This document shows positions 51,747 through 61,459 of a stretch of 64,000 bases of DNA, piece by piece. Each line of letters opens with the position of its first letter. Within the stretch, counting starts at the first letter, position 1. The notes under the pieces were generated by a model, which did not search any database, was not told where the DNA came from, and worked only from the letters and a program-made list of their open reading frames with translations. The DNA is from Candidatus Obscuribacterales bacterium (GTDB taxonomy: Bacteria > Cyanobacteriota > Vampirovibrionia > Obscuribacterales > Obscuribacteraceae). The position numbers and the translations under genes are program-made. The DNA is taken from NCBI GenBank assembly GCA_020050835.1, contig JAGVKB010000093.1, forward strand, positions 1 through 64,000. The letters run 5' to 3'.

Positions 51747-54008
51747 TTAAATCTTGGTGCGCAGCGGCAGAGTAGCAAGCCAGAGCTCTTGCAGGCTCAA
51801 GCCGTCCGGTTGATACTCACGGCCCCAGGGATTGAATATGTCGACATGCCCGTTGGCCGGATTGTAATCGGTGATAACAATGAAATGACCGCCGTCGAGA
51901 TCGGGAGAGCCGAGATCAGCTTTGAATGGCTTATTTCCGATATCGATACCGATGATTACAGGTAACGTACCTCGATCCTTGGCGTTTTTCAACTGATCGC
52001 CTAGCGCCTCGACGCTCGAAAGTCCGTCGTCTAGTGAGACGTGTGGCTCGCGCCGGCCGACGATTTGATGGTAGATATCGTCGAGGGCGGCACCGTTCAT
52101 GTAGGGATCGGCCGGGTCGATGTTTCGCAGATCGCTCTCAGGCTTGATCAACGGACGAGCCGGCTGCCGGTCGGAGTCTATCAAGCGATAAGGACTCTCG
52201 TTCAAATTGCTCGTCGATTGCCGTTCGTAACTAAGAAAGCCCTTGTAGGAGTGTTTGTAGATCAAAGTGTCGGGGTTTACCCAACGAAGGAAGTTATTTT
52301 GCCGCTGCCAGTGTGTGTTAATCGCCGTCGTTTGAAACAGTTGGCTGGCATAGTTTGGCCTGTCCCACAATTCCAATTCAGGCTTTAAGTTAAGTGCGCT
52401 CAGTCGAATCTCGGTGCCGTCACCTGCTATGTAGCTTCCAAACCTGGCAACCTGGCTGACCAGTTGGACCGCGCTCAATGGACTTGTTTTGTAGATAACA
52501 TATTCGAGCGCTGCCGGACCGCAGGTTGGGTGCTTGCCTTGCGACACCTCTTTGGGATCGGCGACGAGCTTGAGGACGTCGACGGCCAGCTTTTTTGAGT
52601 GCCTTTCGGGAATGCTTTTGTTGTCCTCAATTAAACGGTTGAGATTGCGGTAGAGCTCTGCTGTTCCGCCCCAGTCGAGATCAGATCTGCCTTCTACCTT
52701 CTTCATCAAGTTTGTCAGGGGCGAAGTATCTCTAGACAGTGAGCTCAAGAGCCGAGCTCGCTGCAGCCACAAGAATTTACCGGCGGCCGCATCCGAGAAA
52801 TCGATCTCCGGGCGAAACTGGCCACCTGTACTCTTGAAATCAAGGAATTCGGCTTGCCAGATCTGCTCGTAGGTCTTGCCATTTGAAAGTTTGAGCGTTG
52901 GAACGGATGAGGCGATTGTGCTTGCCGCAAGCACCGGATGGGTCGGATCCAAAGCCAGCGCTGCACGCTCTTCGGCTAATCTGGCGCGCGTTTCTTGAGC
53001 CAGTCTGACGGCTCGGTAGGTTTGCCAGGCCCTGGCTTCGTCGCCCTCCGCCAGTCTTTTCGAGGCTAATTCGAAGCCGGGCTCGGCAATTCGTGCGCGC
53101 GTTTCGGCGCGGTGGGTGAGCTCATGAATCAAAAGCTTGAGGTCGGCCTGGCCGTTGCTCAGCGTGATCATGTCTCTATTTGCAAAATACGCAGTTTGCT
53201 CTGCGCCGGATTGGACTCTGGCCCAGCGATTTCGGGCAAGCAGCGGCTCGAGCTCGAATCGGACTGTCTGTGTTTGGTCTAGCCGGTAGTTGATTGCAAT
53301 GTGCCTTTCTGCCGGAATCCCCAATTTCAATGCGAGATTGGCGCTGTCTTCCACCCGCCTGAGCCCTTCTTGAGCAAACGGCAATGCTGATGACAAAGTT
53401 GCTCCGGTGACTGCCGCCAAAATTAGCTCTTCTTGACGCGGAGTCTTGCCGGCAAGCCACTCAGCGCCATGGCTGACCGTCAGCTGGGCCGTCGCACCAA
53501 ACGCTCCAGTCAGCGGTCGGAGCAGGAGCTTTCCGGCCAGCGGCGTTCCCGCTGCAAGTCGATTGCCGCCTTCGAAGATTCCGAATGCAACTGCCGAGCC
53601 AGCGGCATTACCGGCTCTGGTTTCCCCTGGATTGGGTGTTCTGAGCCAGTCATAGAAAGCCGCACCGGCCACCTGGGCAGCCGCTTCGCTCTCGCTCAGC
53701 TTGTAAGCTCTCAGGTTACCGCCAGCAAACTTGCCAGCCAGGGCATAAGGAACCACCGAGCCCAACGCTTGAGCGATGTTCTGGAGCCAGTACTGGCCGC
53801 TGTATGGCTGGCATCTTTCCACCGCCAGCGATTTGAATCGAAAGGCCTGGCTGTGTCCGGACAGACGGCTGACCGTATCGCTTACCGTATTGCAGGGCTC
53901 GATAAAAGCGGCATTGAACAGCGGTGCCAGAACGTTTTCTTCAGCCGATCGGCACAACGTTTCTGCTGCTTTCGAGCAATCGAGCTCGCTGTGGTCCAGT
54001 CCAAACAT
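51747..54008 (-). CDS. Protein with HELTH motif and papain-like cysteine protease domain
   Basis: The 753-residue protein contains HELTH at 295-299 (LLIHELTHRAE), a zinc-protease-like site, and a C-terminal papain-like/C39-like domain with Cys496 in HPTCGPAALEY, His708 in DGGHFIVITDYN and Asn726 in VDIFNPWG. Catalytic order and spacing fit a cysteine protease. Residues about 80-210 are hydrophobic and Ala/Gly-rich, with membrane or pore character possible. There is no classic signal peptide. The combination in one chain is unusual and suggests an exported or effector-type protease. The gene precedes the 51179 gene on the same strand. Confidence 0.8.
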   Translation of the reverse strand: MFGLDHSELDCSKAAETLCRSAEENVLAPLFNAAFIEPCNTVSDTVSRLSGHSQAFRFKSLAVERCQPYSGQYWLQNIAQALGSVVPYALAGKFAGGNLRAYKLSESEAAAQVAGAAFYDWLRTPNPGETRAGNAAGSAVAFGIFEGGNRLAAGTPLAGKLLLRPLTGAFGATAQLTVSHGAEWLAGKTPRQEELILAAVTGATLSSALPFAQEGLRRVEDSANLALKLGIPAERHIAINYRLDQTQTVRFELEPLLARNRWARVQSGAEQTAYFANRDMITLSNGQADLKLLIHELTHRAETRARIAEPGFELASKRLAEGDEARAWQTYRAVRLAQETRARLAEERAALALDPTHPVLAASTIASSVPTLKLSNGKTYEQIWQAEFLDFKSTGGQFRPEIDFSDAAAGKFLWLQRARLLSSLSRDTSPLTNLMKKVEGRSDLDWGGTAELYRNLNRLIEDNKSIPERHSKKLAVDVLKLVADPKEVSQGKHPTCGPAALEYVIYKTSPLSAVQLVSQVARFGSYIAGDGTEIRLSALNLKPELELWDRPNYASQLFQTTAINTHWQRQNNFLRWVNPDTLIYKHSYKGFLSYERQSTSNLNESPYRLIDSDRQPARPLIKPESDLRNIDPADPYMNGAALDDIYHQIVGRREPHVSLDDGLSSVEALGDQLKNAKDRGTLPVIIGIDIGNKPFKADLGSPDLDGGHFIVITDYNPANGHVDIFNPWGREYQPDGLSLQELWLATLPLRTKI

Positions 54009-54234
54009 TTCTCAGCCTTAATCTCTAGAGAGAATGTATGAATCCTAACCTTCGGCAAAGTTAGATCCACTGTGTAATTGCGCAGAGATAGCCTGGGCTT
54101 CGCGCCGTCCAGGAGTTCTAACTGTCGCACCGGGGATTTGGAAGGCGTTCGGTTTAGCACAAATTAAGTCGCAGCCGAAGGCGAGATTGCCAAGGGCCAT
54201 TTAAAATATCTGAGGCAACCTTTGGAATAGAGCT

Positions 54235-55770
54235 ATGAATCAACAAAAGCGGTTAAGTGTAGCCGGTTTACTGTGTTTACTCTCGTTGGTCGGACCGCTC
54301 AATGCGGGTTTGAGCAAAGACGTTGCGGGCGGACAAACCGCCGGCTCTCCGTCCAAGTTGGAGCAAGAGCCGAAAGCGGGCAACAACCCGAGCACGTCTG
54401 AATTTTTTCTTCAAGCGACGTCTCAGACCAAGCTTCATGCTGCCCATCAAGCCAAGTCTCAAGCCAAGCAAGTATCAACTTCTTGCTCGACTATGATGGC
54501 TGGCAGTCTGCCCGTGCTTCCGCGGCACAGGATAAGAGCTACTCCAGCCACCGGTGAGATCTTTCAGCAAGACAGGTCTGCCCTAAATGGACGCAAGATA
54601 CTGCTTTTCGTCCATGGCGGCGGAGCGGAGAAGCGCCCTTATTTCCGCTGGCAGAAGCTGGTTAAGGGACTGACCGCCAATCCTGAGTTCAACAGAAAGT
54701 TCAAGATTTACTTTTATCGATACAACACCGAAGTTCCGCTCGACACAACTGCTCCCCAGCTGAAGCAGTCAATCCTGACGCTGCGCAGTGCTACCGGTGC
54801 CAAACAGGTGAGCCTGCTTTGTCTGAGCATGGGTGGCAACTTGGCTCAAAGAGCGATGCTCGATCCGGCTGTCGAATCAGCAGTTGATCTGGTGTTCTGT
54901 ATGGCTACACCTTTTCATGGGTCTCCGCTGTTTTCGCCTGGCTGGTTTCAATACAGTCTAGATAGCCAGTGGTACATGCCCTGGGCGCGCACGGTGCACA
55001 ATCTTGATTACCTTCTCTACTTCAGCCGGCACAAGATTCTGCAAAAGGATCTAGCCTGGGACAATTTCGACAAATTGATCCCCGATGTCGGCAAATTTAA
55101 AAGTGGATTGGGGATTGGTATTGGTCCGAAGGGGGTTCTGACGCCACAGGCAGATGATAATCCTGAACTGGCAGCGATCAATCAGAGCCCGCGGGAGGAC
55201 AAGAGCAAATACATCGCTTACGGTGGTTATCTCGTCAATATCTACTTGATGCACGGAAAGCGCAAACTTCTCGAAGAGACTGTCCTGGCTCCATTCCACT
55301 ATGTCACTGTCAAGCTGCCGGTTCAGCTGGGACGCGAGCATCCTTGTCTCCGAATGCTGAACAAGGAGATGTCTTCGCTTGCTGTCGACCCGCAGGCGGC
55401 CAAAGCGGAACATGCTAACTCTCATGCCTATGTGCTGAACGACGGGATTACACCAATTAGCAGCTCGCTCTACTTGCCTCCGGAAATTATCAAAGAGAAT
55501 CCGATGATTCTTGAGTCTGAACTGCCGGTGCTGAAGAAAGTCAGCGACATCCATCTCGTGCGAGTCTTTCGCGATCTTGACCACATCAGCTTCCTGGATG
55601 GCAAGCCGCCGAAGCACTTGGGGCGGCGCACGCTCAAAGATCAAGCGCACCCTGAGGACGGGCAGCGCAAGCTCTTTGCCTGGGTTGCACAAGATCTCCT
55701 GCAGTATGTGCCGGAAGGAAAGTCTGCCCAACTCGAGTCGAAAACTGTCAAACCGGTTAAAATCGACTAA
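54235..55770 (+). CDS. Secreted alpha/beta hydrolase (paralogue 1)
   Basis: The 511-residue protein has a signal peptide (LSVAGLLCLLSLVGPLNAG), a low-complexity linker to about residue 100, then an alpha/beta-hydrolase core: ILLFVHGGGAEKRPYFRWQK near the oxyanion loop and a nucleophile Ser198 in LCLSMGGNL. His is probably in the DHISFLDG segment near the end, and Asp in LNDGITPIS. This looks like a lipase- or esterase-type fold. It is followed by a second hydrolase with closely similar segments (47 to 90 bases away), so the pair is a tandem duplication. Substrate unknown. Confidence 0.85.
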   Translation: MNQQKRLSVAGLLCLLSLVGPLNAGLSKDVAGGQTAGSPSKLEQEPKAGNNPSTSEFFLQATSQTKLHAAHQAKSQAKQVSTSCSTMMAGSLPVLPRHRIRATPATGEIFQQDRSALNGRKILLFVHGGGAEKRPYFRWQKLVKGLTANPEFNRKFKIYFYRYNTEVPLDTTAPQLKQSILTLRSATGAKQVSLLCLSMGGNLAQRAMLDPAVESAVDLVFCMATPFHGSPLFSPGWFQYSLDSQWYMPWARTVHNLDYLLYFSRHKILQKDLAWDNFDKLIPDVGKFKSGLGIGIGPKGVLTPQADDNPELAAINQSPREDKSKYIAYGGYLVNIYLMHGKRKLLEETVLAPFHYVTVKLPVQLGREHPCLRMLNKEMSSLAVDPQAAKAEHANSHAYVLNDGITPISSSLYLPPEIIKENPMILESELPVLKKVSDIHLVRVFRDLDHISFLDGKPPKHLGRRTLKDQAHPEDGQRKLFAWVAQDLLQYVPEGKSAQLESKTVKPVKID

Positions 55771-55859
55771 AGACTCCTTACAACTAAGAATCGCTTCCCA
55801 GGTGCGACAATCACAATGTGTGTTTGGAAAGACTACCTGTGGAGGGTGTCGGTCTGGGT

Positions 55860-57341
55860 ATGGCTTGTCAGGCGGTGGTTCCCTTCAACCCTATCTTTCG
55901 GGTGTTACTCTTCGTTTTGCTCTTGGCGAGTCAGGTGAGCGGGCAGTGCTTGGCTCGACAAGATTCAGCCGATTTCACCAAACGTTCAATCTGGCAGAGT
56001 TTGCCGGCGGCTTCAGGAGTCAAACAGCCTGGGGGCGAAGAAGCGCCGGCGACGGTGCTTCCGAAAAGCGTCCGAGAGGTCGGGCAAAAGGTGACGATAT
56101 TTCAGTTGCCGCCCCATGGAGAAGCGCTTGCGGCCAGACCGAAAGGAGTGGAGATCTATCAAGTCGATGCTGAACCGCTCGGCGAGCGCCAGCCATTTCT
56201 CTTGATTCACGGCGGCAATGGTGAGCATCTCAAGCTCTTTCATTGGGAAAAGGTGCTGGCGCGCTTCAATCAAGATGAGCGCTTTCGCAAGCGGTATAAA
56301 CCATACCTGCTCAGATACAATTCATCCAAGTTGCTGGAAGAGCTGGTACCGGAAGCGCGCAGCGCTGTGCTTTCATTGTCCGAAAGCTGTAATTCGAAAC
56401 CGATTACGATCATGGCGCTCAGCATGGGCGGCAACATAGTCGAAATTGGCATGGAAGACCCGGAATTCGATCTCGCTGTTGACCGTATTATTGCCCTGGG
56501 CACGCCATTTCATGGCTCGCCATTATTTTCGTCCGATTGGTTCCAGTACAGCCTATACAAGAGCAAAGTGCTTTCTGTTTTCAAAGTGCTGGACAGCCTT
56601 GATTATCGTGTTTACTTCAGTTGGCACAAGAATTATCAACAAGATTTGAAATGGGATGACTCGGACGAGCTGGTGCCACAAGTCGGGCATTTTAGGTCAA
56701 AACTGCCGTTTGGCCCCAAGGGCAATCTGACTGTAGACCGGGATACGAGCGCCTTGTTGTCCGCAGCTAATCACGACCGGAGAATGCACAAGAAAAAGTT
56801 TACGACTTTTGCTGGTTATCTGCTGAACTCCTACGTTCTAGACAAGGAGCGAGATCGGCTGCGCTGGAAGCTCTTTGCCCCCTTCCGCTTTATGAGCACT
56901 CAGATACGAGCGCAGGTTGGTGGCGAACAAGCTGCTCTGCTTGTGCTCAACCGGGAGATAAGCAAGATCGACTCCGGACCGGCCGGGACAGAGCTCGGCG
57001 CGGGACAGCATGTTTACGCGCTCAATGATGGTATTACGCCGGTCAGCAGCGCTCTCTTCCTGCCCGACTCGATCTGCCGCACCCACTTGTTGTTGCGCGA
57101 ATCGGACCTGCTGGCGATCTTGCCTTACATCGATGTGGCTCAGGCGCGGGCTTTCAGAAATATAGACCACGTTACATTTGTTGAGGGAAAGCCGCCGCAT
57201 CATGGCTCTCATCTCGTGCGCGATTCGATGCATCCGCAAGAAGGAATGCATGGCATCCTCGATTGGATGTTGGCCGAGTTGCTGCAGTGTCGAGTAAGCG
57301 AGCTGGCCTCGGGCGACGGTTCGTTGTCTTCGTTGCATTAG
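55860..57341 (+). CDS. Secreted alpha/beta hydrolase (paralogue 2)
   Basis: ATG 55860 gives a normal signal peptide (IFRVLLFVLLLASQVSGQ); GTG 55818 is the alternative. The protein shows the same plan as its neighbour: FLLIHGGNGEHLKLFHWEK, the nucleophile in MALSMGGNI (Ser188), FGPKGNLT, LNDGITPVSSALFLP and DHVTFVEGKPPHH. Both share the motif TPFHGSPLFS after the nucleophile. Conservation across the pair suggests both are active. It ends at a hairpin terminator. Confidence 0.85.
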   Translation: MACQAVVPFNPIFRVLLFVLLLASQVSGQCLARQDSADFTKRSIWQSLPAASGVKQPGGEEAPATVLPKSVREVGQKVTIFQLPPHGEALAARPKGVEIYQVDAEPLGERQPFLLIHGGNGEHLKLFHWEKVLARFNQDERFRKRYKPYLLRYNSSKLLEELVPEARSAVLSLSESCNSKPITIMALSMGGNIVEIGMEDPEFDLAVDRIIALGTPFHGSPLFSSDWFQYSLYKSKVLSVFKVLDSLDYRVYFSWHKNYQQDLKWDDSDELVPQVGHFRSKLPFGPKGNLTVDRDTSALLSAANHDRRMHKKKFTTFAGYLLNSYVLDKERDRLRWKLFAPFRFMSTQIRAQVGGEQAALLVLNREISKIDSGPAGTELGAGQHVYALNDGITPVSSALFLPDSICRTHLLLRESDLLAILPYIDVAQARAFRNIDHVTFVEGKPPHHGSHLVRDSMHPQEGMHGILDWMLAELLQCRVSELASGDGSLSSLH

Positions 57342-57357
57342 CCAGCGTCTTTGCAGC

Positions 57358-57387
57358 AAACGAACTGCCGGCTCTGACAGTTCGTTT
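57358..57387. terminator. Hairpin terminator between convergent genes
   Basis: AAACGAACTG at 57358-57367 pairs with CAGTTCGTTT at 57378-57387 around a 10-base loop. It follows the plus-strand hydrolase stop by 16 bases and lies past the end of the minus-strand CpaB-like gene. Confidence 0.7.
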
Positions 57388-57432
57388 TCGCACTCAATTG
57401 CCTGGCTTTTGACAGACTAGCTGTTCAGTTGC

Positions 57433-58179
57433 TCACTGAAAGGAGACGATGTCCTTGCGGTTGCCCTCCCAGAGCTCGACTTGTCTGGCGACTGAGGTCG
57501 GGACAGCTGGCTCGATATTTTTGATCGGCTGTGCGGCGGCGCTCATTTGCGGCGGAAGCGGCAACTTGATCTGGGTGGGTTTGGGCTCGGGCTTGTTGAA
57601 ATCCGATACTGCCAGTGGTGTCCGGTCGGATGTGCTCCGCAAGGTCAAGAAGAGTTTGCCTATAACTTGACCCTTCAAGAGCTTCGTTGCATCTTTTGGA
57701 GTAACCGAGACTGTCACTGAGCTTGATGCGCTCGTGGCCGTGCGTGCAGCAGACTTCTCAAACGAGCTGCCGACGGCAACTACCTCCACATCCGACAAGA
57801 TTGGAGCCGCTTCGATTCGGTCGCCGCTTCCACGTATGGACATGATGTCCACATGGCTGCCCGGGGTCATGAAGAGCGTCGAGCCGTTGGCAGTATCGAC
57901 CGGAATCGTGACAGCCCGATAACCCGCCCTCAATTGCGACTGAAAGTCAGGTTGAGCGTGGTCGTCAGGCGATTCCTTCTTTTCGACATAAACGACCTTT
58001 GCCGGCTGATTGGTCTGCCTTTCCAGGTCTGCAATCTTCCCTTGCATGTTTCGCTGGTGCTTGTCCATCTCTGCTGTTACCAGAAAGGTGGTTACCAGCC
58101 CCAATCCCACTACCGATGCAATCATGATGTGCGGAGGTACCCGCAATAGGACTAACAGAAAGTTACGCGTCGAACTCAT
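57433..58179 (-). CDS. cpaB: CpaB/RcpC-like Tad pilus protein
   Basis: ATG 58179 has GGGGAGG 7 bases upstream. One membrane segment near residues 15-35 (HIMIASVVGLGLVTTFLVTA) is followed by a coiled region and an SAF-like domain: RAGYRAVTIPVD, PGSHVDIMS, SDVEVVAVG and SVTVSVTPKDATKLLKGQVI, matching CpaB/RcpC proteins of Tad pili. The C-terminus is Pro-rich. This supports a Tad system that includes the pseudopilins at 33844-38325, though the genes are 20 kb apart. The gene symbol is by domain match only. Confidence 0.8.
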   Translation of the reverse strand: MSSTRNFLLVLLRVPPHIMIASVVGLGLVTTFLVTAEMDKHQRNMQGKIADLERQTNQPAKVVYVEKKESPDDHAQPDFQSQLRAGYRAVTIPVDTANGSTLFMTPGSHVDIMSIRGSGDRIEAAPILSDVEVVAVGSSFEKSAARTATSASSSVTVSVTPKDATKLLKGQVIGKLFLTLRSTSDRTPLAVSDFNKPEPKPTQIKLPLPPQMSAAAQPIKNIEPAVPTSVARQVELWEGNRKDIVSFQ

Positions 58180-58362
58180 TGTGCAGCCTCCCCGCAAGAG
58201 ATGGTCCTTCACCATTGACGCAGCCCCGGACAAAAAGACACACAGTAATTACCCTGGATTCTTCTCGGGGAAGTTCCTGAAAAATTCGTCGATCCTACGC
58301 GAGTTGGTCGGACTCGTCGCTCGGCGATGGTTGTTCATACCTGACGGTCCGGCAGCGCCTAA

Positions 58363-60480
58363 TCATCGAGAGCCCCGCAAGCGAGTCAGATGCTTTTCCA
58401 TCTGATTGGCCTGCACTTCACGCTCCATCAGCCGAAGCACCTGGGTGTACTCTCTCAGCCATTGCGTGATTGAATCAGCTTCCGATTTGGTTGTCGGGGC
58501 GAAACTGCCTGCCGAAGGAGCAGCCCCGGCTGACAGCTGGTCAGATGCTGCCTTTCTGCTTGCAAGCGAAGGAGATGCTGATTTCAACTCGTCGGCGGGA
58601 GCACTAGGCGATGATTCGAAGTGCGTCGACCTTTCCAGCTGAGAAATGTTCTTAGTGCGGGCGTTGCCTCGACTTCTTTGTTCTGAAAGCGCTACCACAT
58701 TCAGTGACTTTTGCATGATTGGAAGTGCCTTGCGCAGTAACGGCTCTGCCTTTTGGAACTCATTTTGCCGGAGGTAGAAGAAGGCGAGATCGTTCATCTT
58801 CAGCGCTGCTTGCCAGCTGTGCTCGCCGAACACTTTCTCGTCGAGATTCTTTGCGGCCACAAACATCTGTTCGGCCCGTTCGAGGTTGCCTTCATCCAGT
58901 GAAATGTTCGCGAGACTGGTGAAAGTGTCGGCGAGCTCCTCATACCTATACTCTTCTTTCTTGTCTATGGATTTTGGTAATGAACTCAGGTTTTTCAAGT
59001 TGAGCTCGGCCAGTTTGTTCATGTCTGATTGCGTGTCTTTGAGCTCTGCGAACAGACGAGCTTTTGTAACTGCAGCGAGCTCCTTTTCTATCGCTGCGAA
59101 TCGTTTGTAATCTTTCTGGCGGCGATACAAGTCGCGGAGATTCTTCAAGCTGGTGGAATAGCGATTGTCTAGCTGTCCGAAGTGCTCTGCCAGAGCCAGT
59201 GCGCTTTTGAATTCTCGTTCGGAGTCGGCGTAGTTTTGACTCTCGAAGGAGGATTTGCCGTTTCGCATATGTTCTAGCCAGGCTCTCTCCTGCGGCGAGC
59301 GGTTAAACTCGGTCCAGAGCGCTGGCAATTGTGTTCCGCCTGCAATTGCCAACAGCAATACAGACGCCGCTAGAATGCGAGCAGGCCAGCCGATTACTAC
59401 CGTGCCTCGCTTGCGAAGCGGACGGCTCATCTGTTTGTAGCCAAGCGCTGAGGACAACCGGTCTGCTGGGCTGGTGATGAAATCATTGAGCTCTTCTTTG
59501 AGTTCATCCATCGATTGCTGGCGCAAGCTGGGGTCTTTCTCGAGCGCCTTTAGGACTATCCTTTCCAACGCTTTGGGAATGTGCAAATCGGGACAAACGC
59601 TGCTGAATGATTCTGGTAAATCATCGATCTGCATGTTCATGGTATCGAGTATGGTGTCACCCATCAAGGGTGGCTGGCCGGTAAGCGCCTCGTACATCAC
59701 GCAGCCAACTCCGTAGATGTCCGACCGTAGGTCGAGCTCTTTGCCCAGGCATTGCTCCGGACTCATATACAGCGGGCTGCCGAATACTTCTCCGGTCCGC
59801 GTTAATTTCTGGGTGGAGCGGTCCGAGTCCGGAAGCAGCTTGGCAATTCCGAAGTCCAAAATTTTAACGAAATCCGGATCGTCCTTCGCCTCTACGAGCA
59901 TTACATTGCTCGGTTTGAAATCGCGATGGAGCACACCTTTGGAATGTGCGTGCTGCAATGCGTCGCAGCACTGTGTAAGAATATGGATCAAGCGCGGCAC
60001 GTCCGGAGCTCTTCCCTTTTCTATCAGTTCGGTAAAACTCCTACCCTCGATGAAATCAATCACCATATATGGTGTGCCATCGGCCGACAGTCCAAAATCC
60101 AGAACATTTATTATGTTGGGATGCGAAAGTGTGCTGATCGCCTTTGCTTCCTGGATGAAACGTTTTAGCCGCAGATCGGTCAAGGTGGATGGTTGTTTTA
60201 GTAGCTTGATTGCAACCAGGCGGTTAAGAAGCAGATGCTCGGCCTTGTAGACCAGGCTCATTCCTCCTTCGCCGATAAACTCGAGCAGCTGATAATGATC
60301 GGCGATGACAGTGCCCACCAGCGATTTGACCTCTGGTCGGACCGTTCGCTCGTGACAATACTCTGCTGATAGAAGCAAAGTACCGTCCTGTGGGCACGCT
60401 TGGGTAGAGAGATCGAAATTCAGCCCGCAGGTCGGGCAGCTTCTGCCGGCTTCTTTTGACGAGATCTCGTTTGTGCTCAC
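58363..60480 (-). CDS. Membrane Ser/Thr kinase with N-terminal zinc ribbon and TPR tail
   Basis: The 705-residue protein starts with CPTCG...CPQDG (Cys15, 18, 29), a probable zinc ribbon. The kinase domain (about 62-330) has GEGGMSLVYKA, Lys92, HRDFKPSN with Asp187, DFG at 209 and SPLYMSPEQ. A membrane segment follows near residues 368-386 (ARILAASVLLLAIAGG), then TPR-like helices such as FTSLANISLDEGNLERAEQM and a Ser/Ala-rich tail. The kinase is cytoplasmic and the TPR part outside. It lacks the receiver domain of the two fusions at 21922 and 25234 but has the same class of kinase. Confidence 0.93.
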   Translation of the reverse strand: MSTNEISSKEAGRSCPTCGLNFDLSTQACPQDGTLLLSAEYCHERTVRPEVKSLVGTVIADHYQLLEFIGEGGMSLVYKAEHLLLNRLVAIKLLKQPSTLTDLRLKRFIQEAKAISTLSHPNIINVLDFGLSADGTPYMVIDFIEGRSFTELIEKGRAPDVPRLIHILTQCCDALQHAHSKGVLHRDFKPSNVMLVEAKDDPDFVKILDFGIAKLLPDSDRSTQKLTRTGEVFGSPLYMSPEQCLGKELDLRSDIYGVGCVMYEALTGQPPLMGDTILDTMNMQIDDLPESFSSVCPDLHIPKALERIVLKALEKDPSLRQQSMDELKEELNDFITSPADRLSSALGYKQMSRPLRKRGTVVIGWPARILAASVLLLAIAGGTQLPALWTEFNRSPQERAWLEHMRNGKSSFESQNYADSEREFKSALALAEHFGQLDNRYSTSLKNLRDLYRRQKDYKRFAAIEKELAAVTKARLFAELKDTQSDMNKLAELNLKNLSSLPKSIDKKEEYRYEELADTFTSLANISLDEGNLERAEQMFVAAKNLDEKVFGEHSWQAALKMNDLAFFYLRQNEFQKAEPLLRKALPIMQKSLNVVALSEQRSRGNARTKNISQLERSTHFESSPSAPADELKSASPSLASRKAASDQLSAGAAPSAGSFAPTTKSEADSITQWLREYTQVLRLMEREVQANQMEKHLTRLRGSR

Positions 60481-60564
60481 AGTCCGCTTTCCTGTAACCA
60501 GCCCGTCGAGGGTCCGTCACTAGGATCAATTCTACCGACCGATTGTAGACTGTGTTGAACAGCT

Positions 60565-61224
60565 TCAGGATTGTTTACGCCGCTGCTGCTCGCTGGCGCG
60601 AACGAATGATTGCTCGAGCGGATCTATCGGATTCAATCGGCTCAAAGTTTGCTTTGCTCTGAAGGCGACATAAGGATTATCGTCTTCAGCTAATAAGTCC
60701 AGCATCTCCTGCGAAAGATGATAACTTTCAGCCAGCGAAAATCTGACGTCCGGGCTCTCGTCTAACACTAATCGCCAAAGCCCATCTTCTGGCGTGTTTG
60801 CATTTTCAGCCACCGCTGCCCGCACGTCTGATTCCGAATGCGATGCCAACTCCGCTAATGTCACAGCCGGTGTGCGTGGATTCTCAGCGATCCTTTGCAG
60901 GAGAGTGGTAATTGCATCTCTAGCCAACAGTGCAAGCAGCCTGGGCGGTGTTTGAGGATTGCCGGCAACCAACCACTTGACCCGGTCCAGCTCCCAGCTG
61001 GCTGCTTGCGGTGAGGCTAATTCCACGACTCTTTCCTCATTGCCGATGCACGCTCTGTGCAGTTTGGCTACTAGATCGATGACACTTTCCTTCAAATGAT
61101 TTTCTGAAGCATCCGGATCAAGATCCTGAAGAAGACTAAAGGCAACTTCAAATTCACATGATTGAAAGTCAAACTCCAATTGTTCGGTCTCCAAGCTTGT
61201 GCCGTTCAAACAGCTGTCACTCAT
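60565..61224 (-). CDS. LRV-repeat protein
   Basis: ATG 61224 follows AGGGTGGG. The product (219 residues) contains repeated AENPRTPAVTLAELA, VAENANTPEDGLWRLV and LAEDDNPYVAFRA segments, the form of leucine-rich-variant or HEAT-like repeats found in small soluble scaffold proteins. No signal peptide. It lies upstream of the kinase gene on the same strand (84 bases apart) and may be in its operon. Confidence 0.75.
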   Translation of the reverse strand: MSDSCLNGTSLETEQLEFDFQSCEFEVAFSLLQDLDPDASENHLKESVIDLVAKLHRACIGNEERVVELASPQAASWELDRVKWLVAGNPQTPPRLLALLARDAITTLLQRIAENPRTPAVTLAELASHSESDVRAAVAENANTPEDGLWRLVLDESPDVRFSLAESYHLSQEMLDLLAEDDNPYVAFRAKQTLSRLNPIDPLEQSFVRASEQQRRKQS

Positions 61225-61459
61225 TGCAGTCCCACCCTTGCAAATCGTCCGGTCCGCGCTCAATCTTGCCGGTATCGAACCGGTCAATCTCGACTATGAC
61301 ACATAGAATGCCGGCTGCCATCTCGGATTGTGGATATAGATGTATGGAATTACCCTCGCTGGGAAGCCTTCAGACCTTGCAGTCGGTATTTGTCACCGGA
61401 GTGTCACTTCTTTCCCAATAAAGTCGGCGTCGATTTACGAGGTAAAGGGAGGAGCTAAG

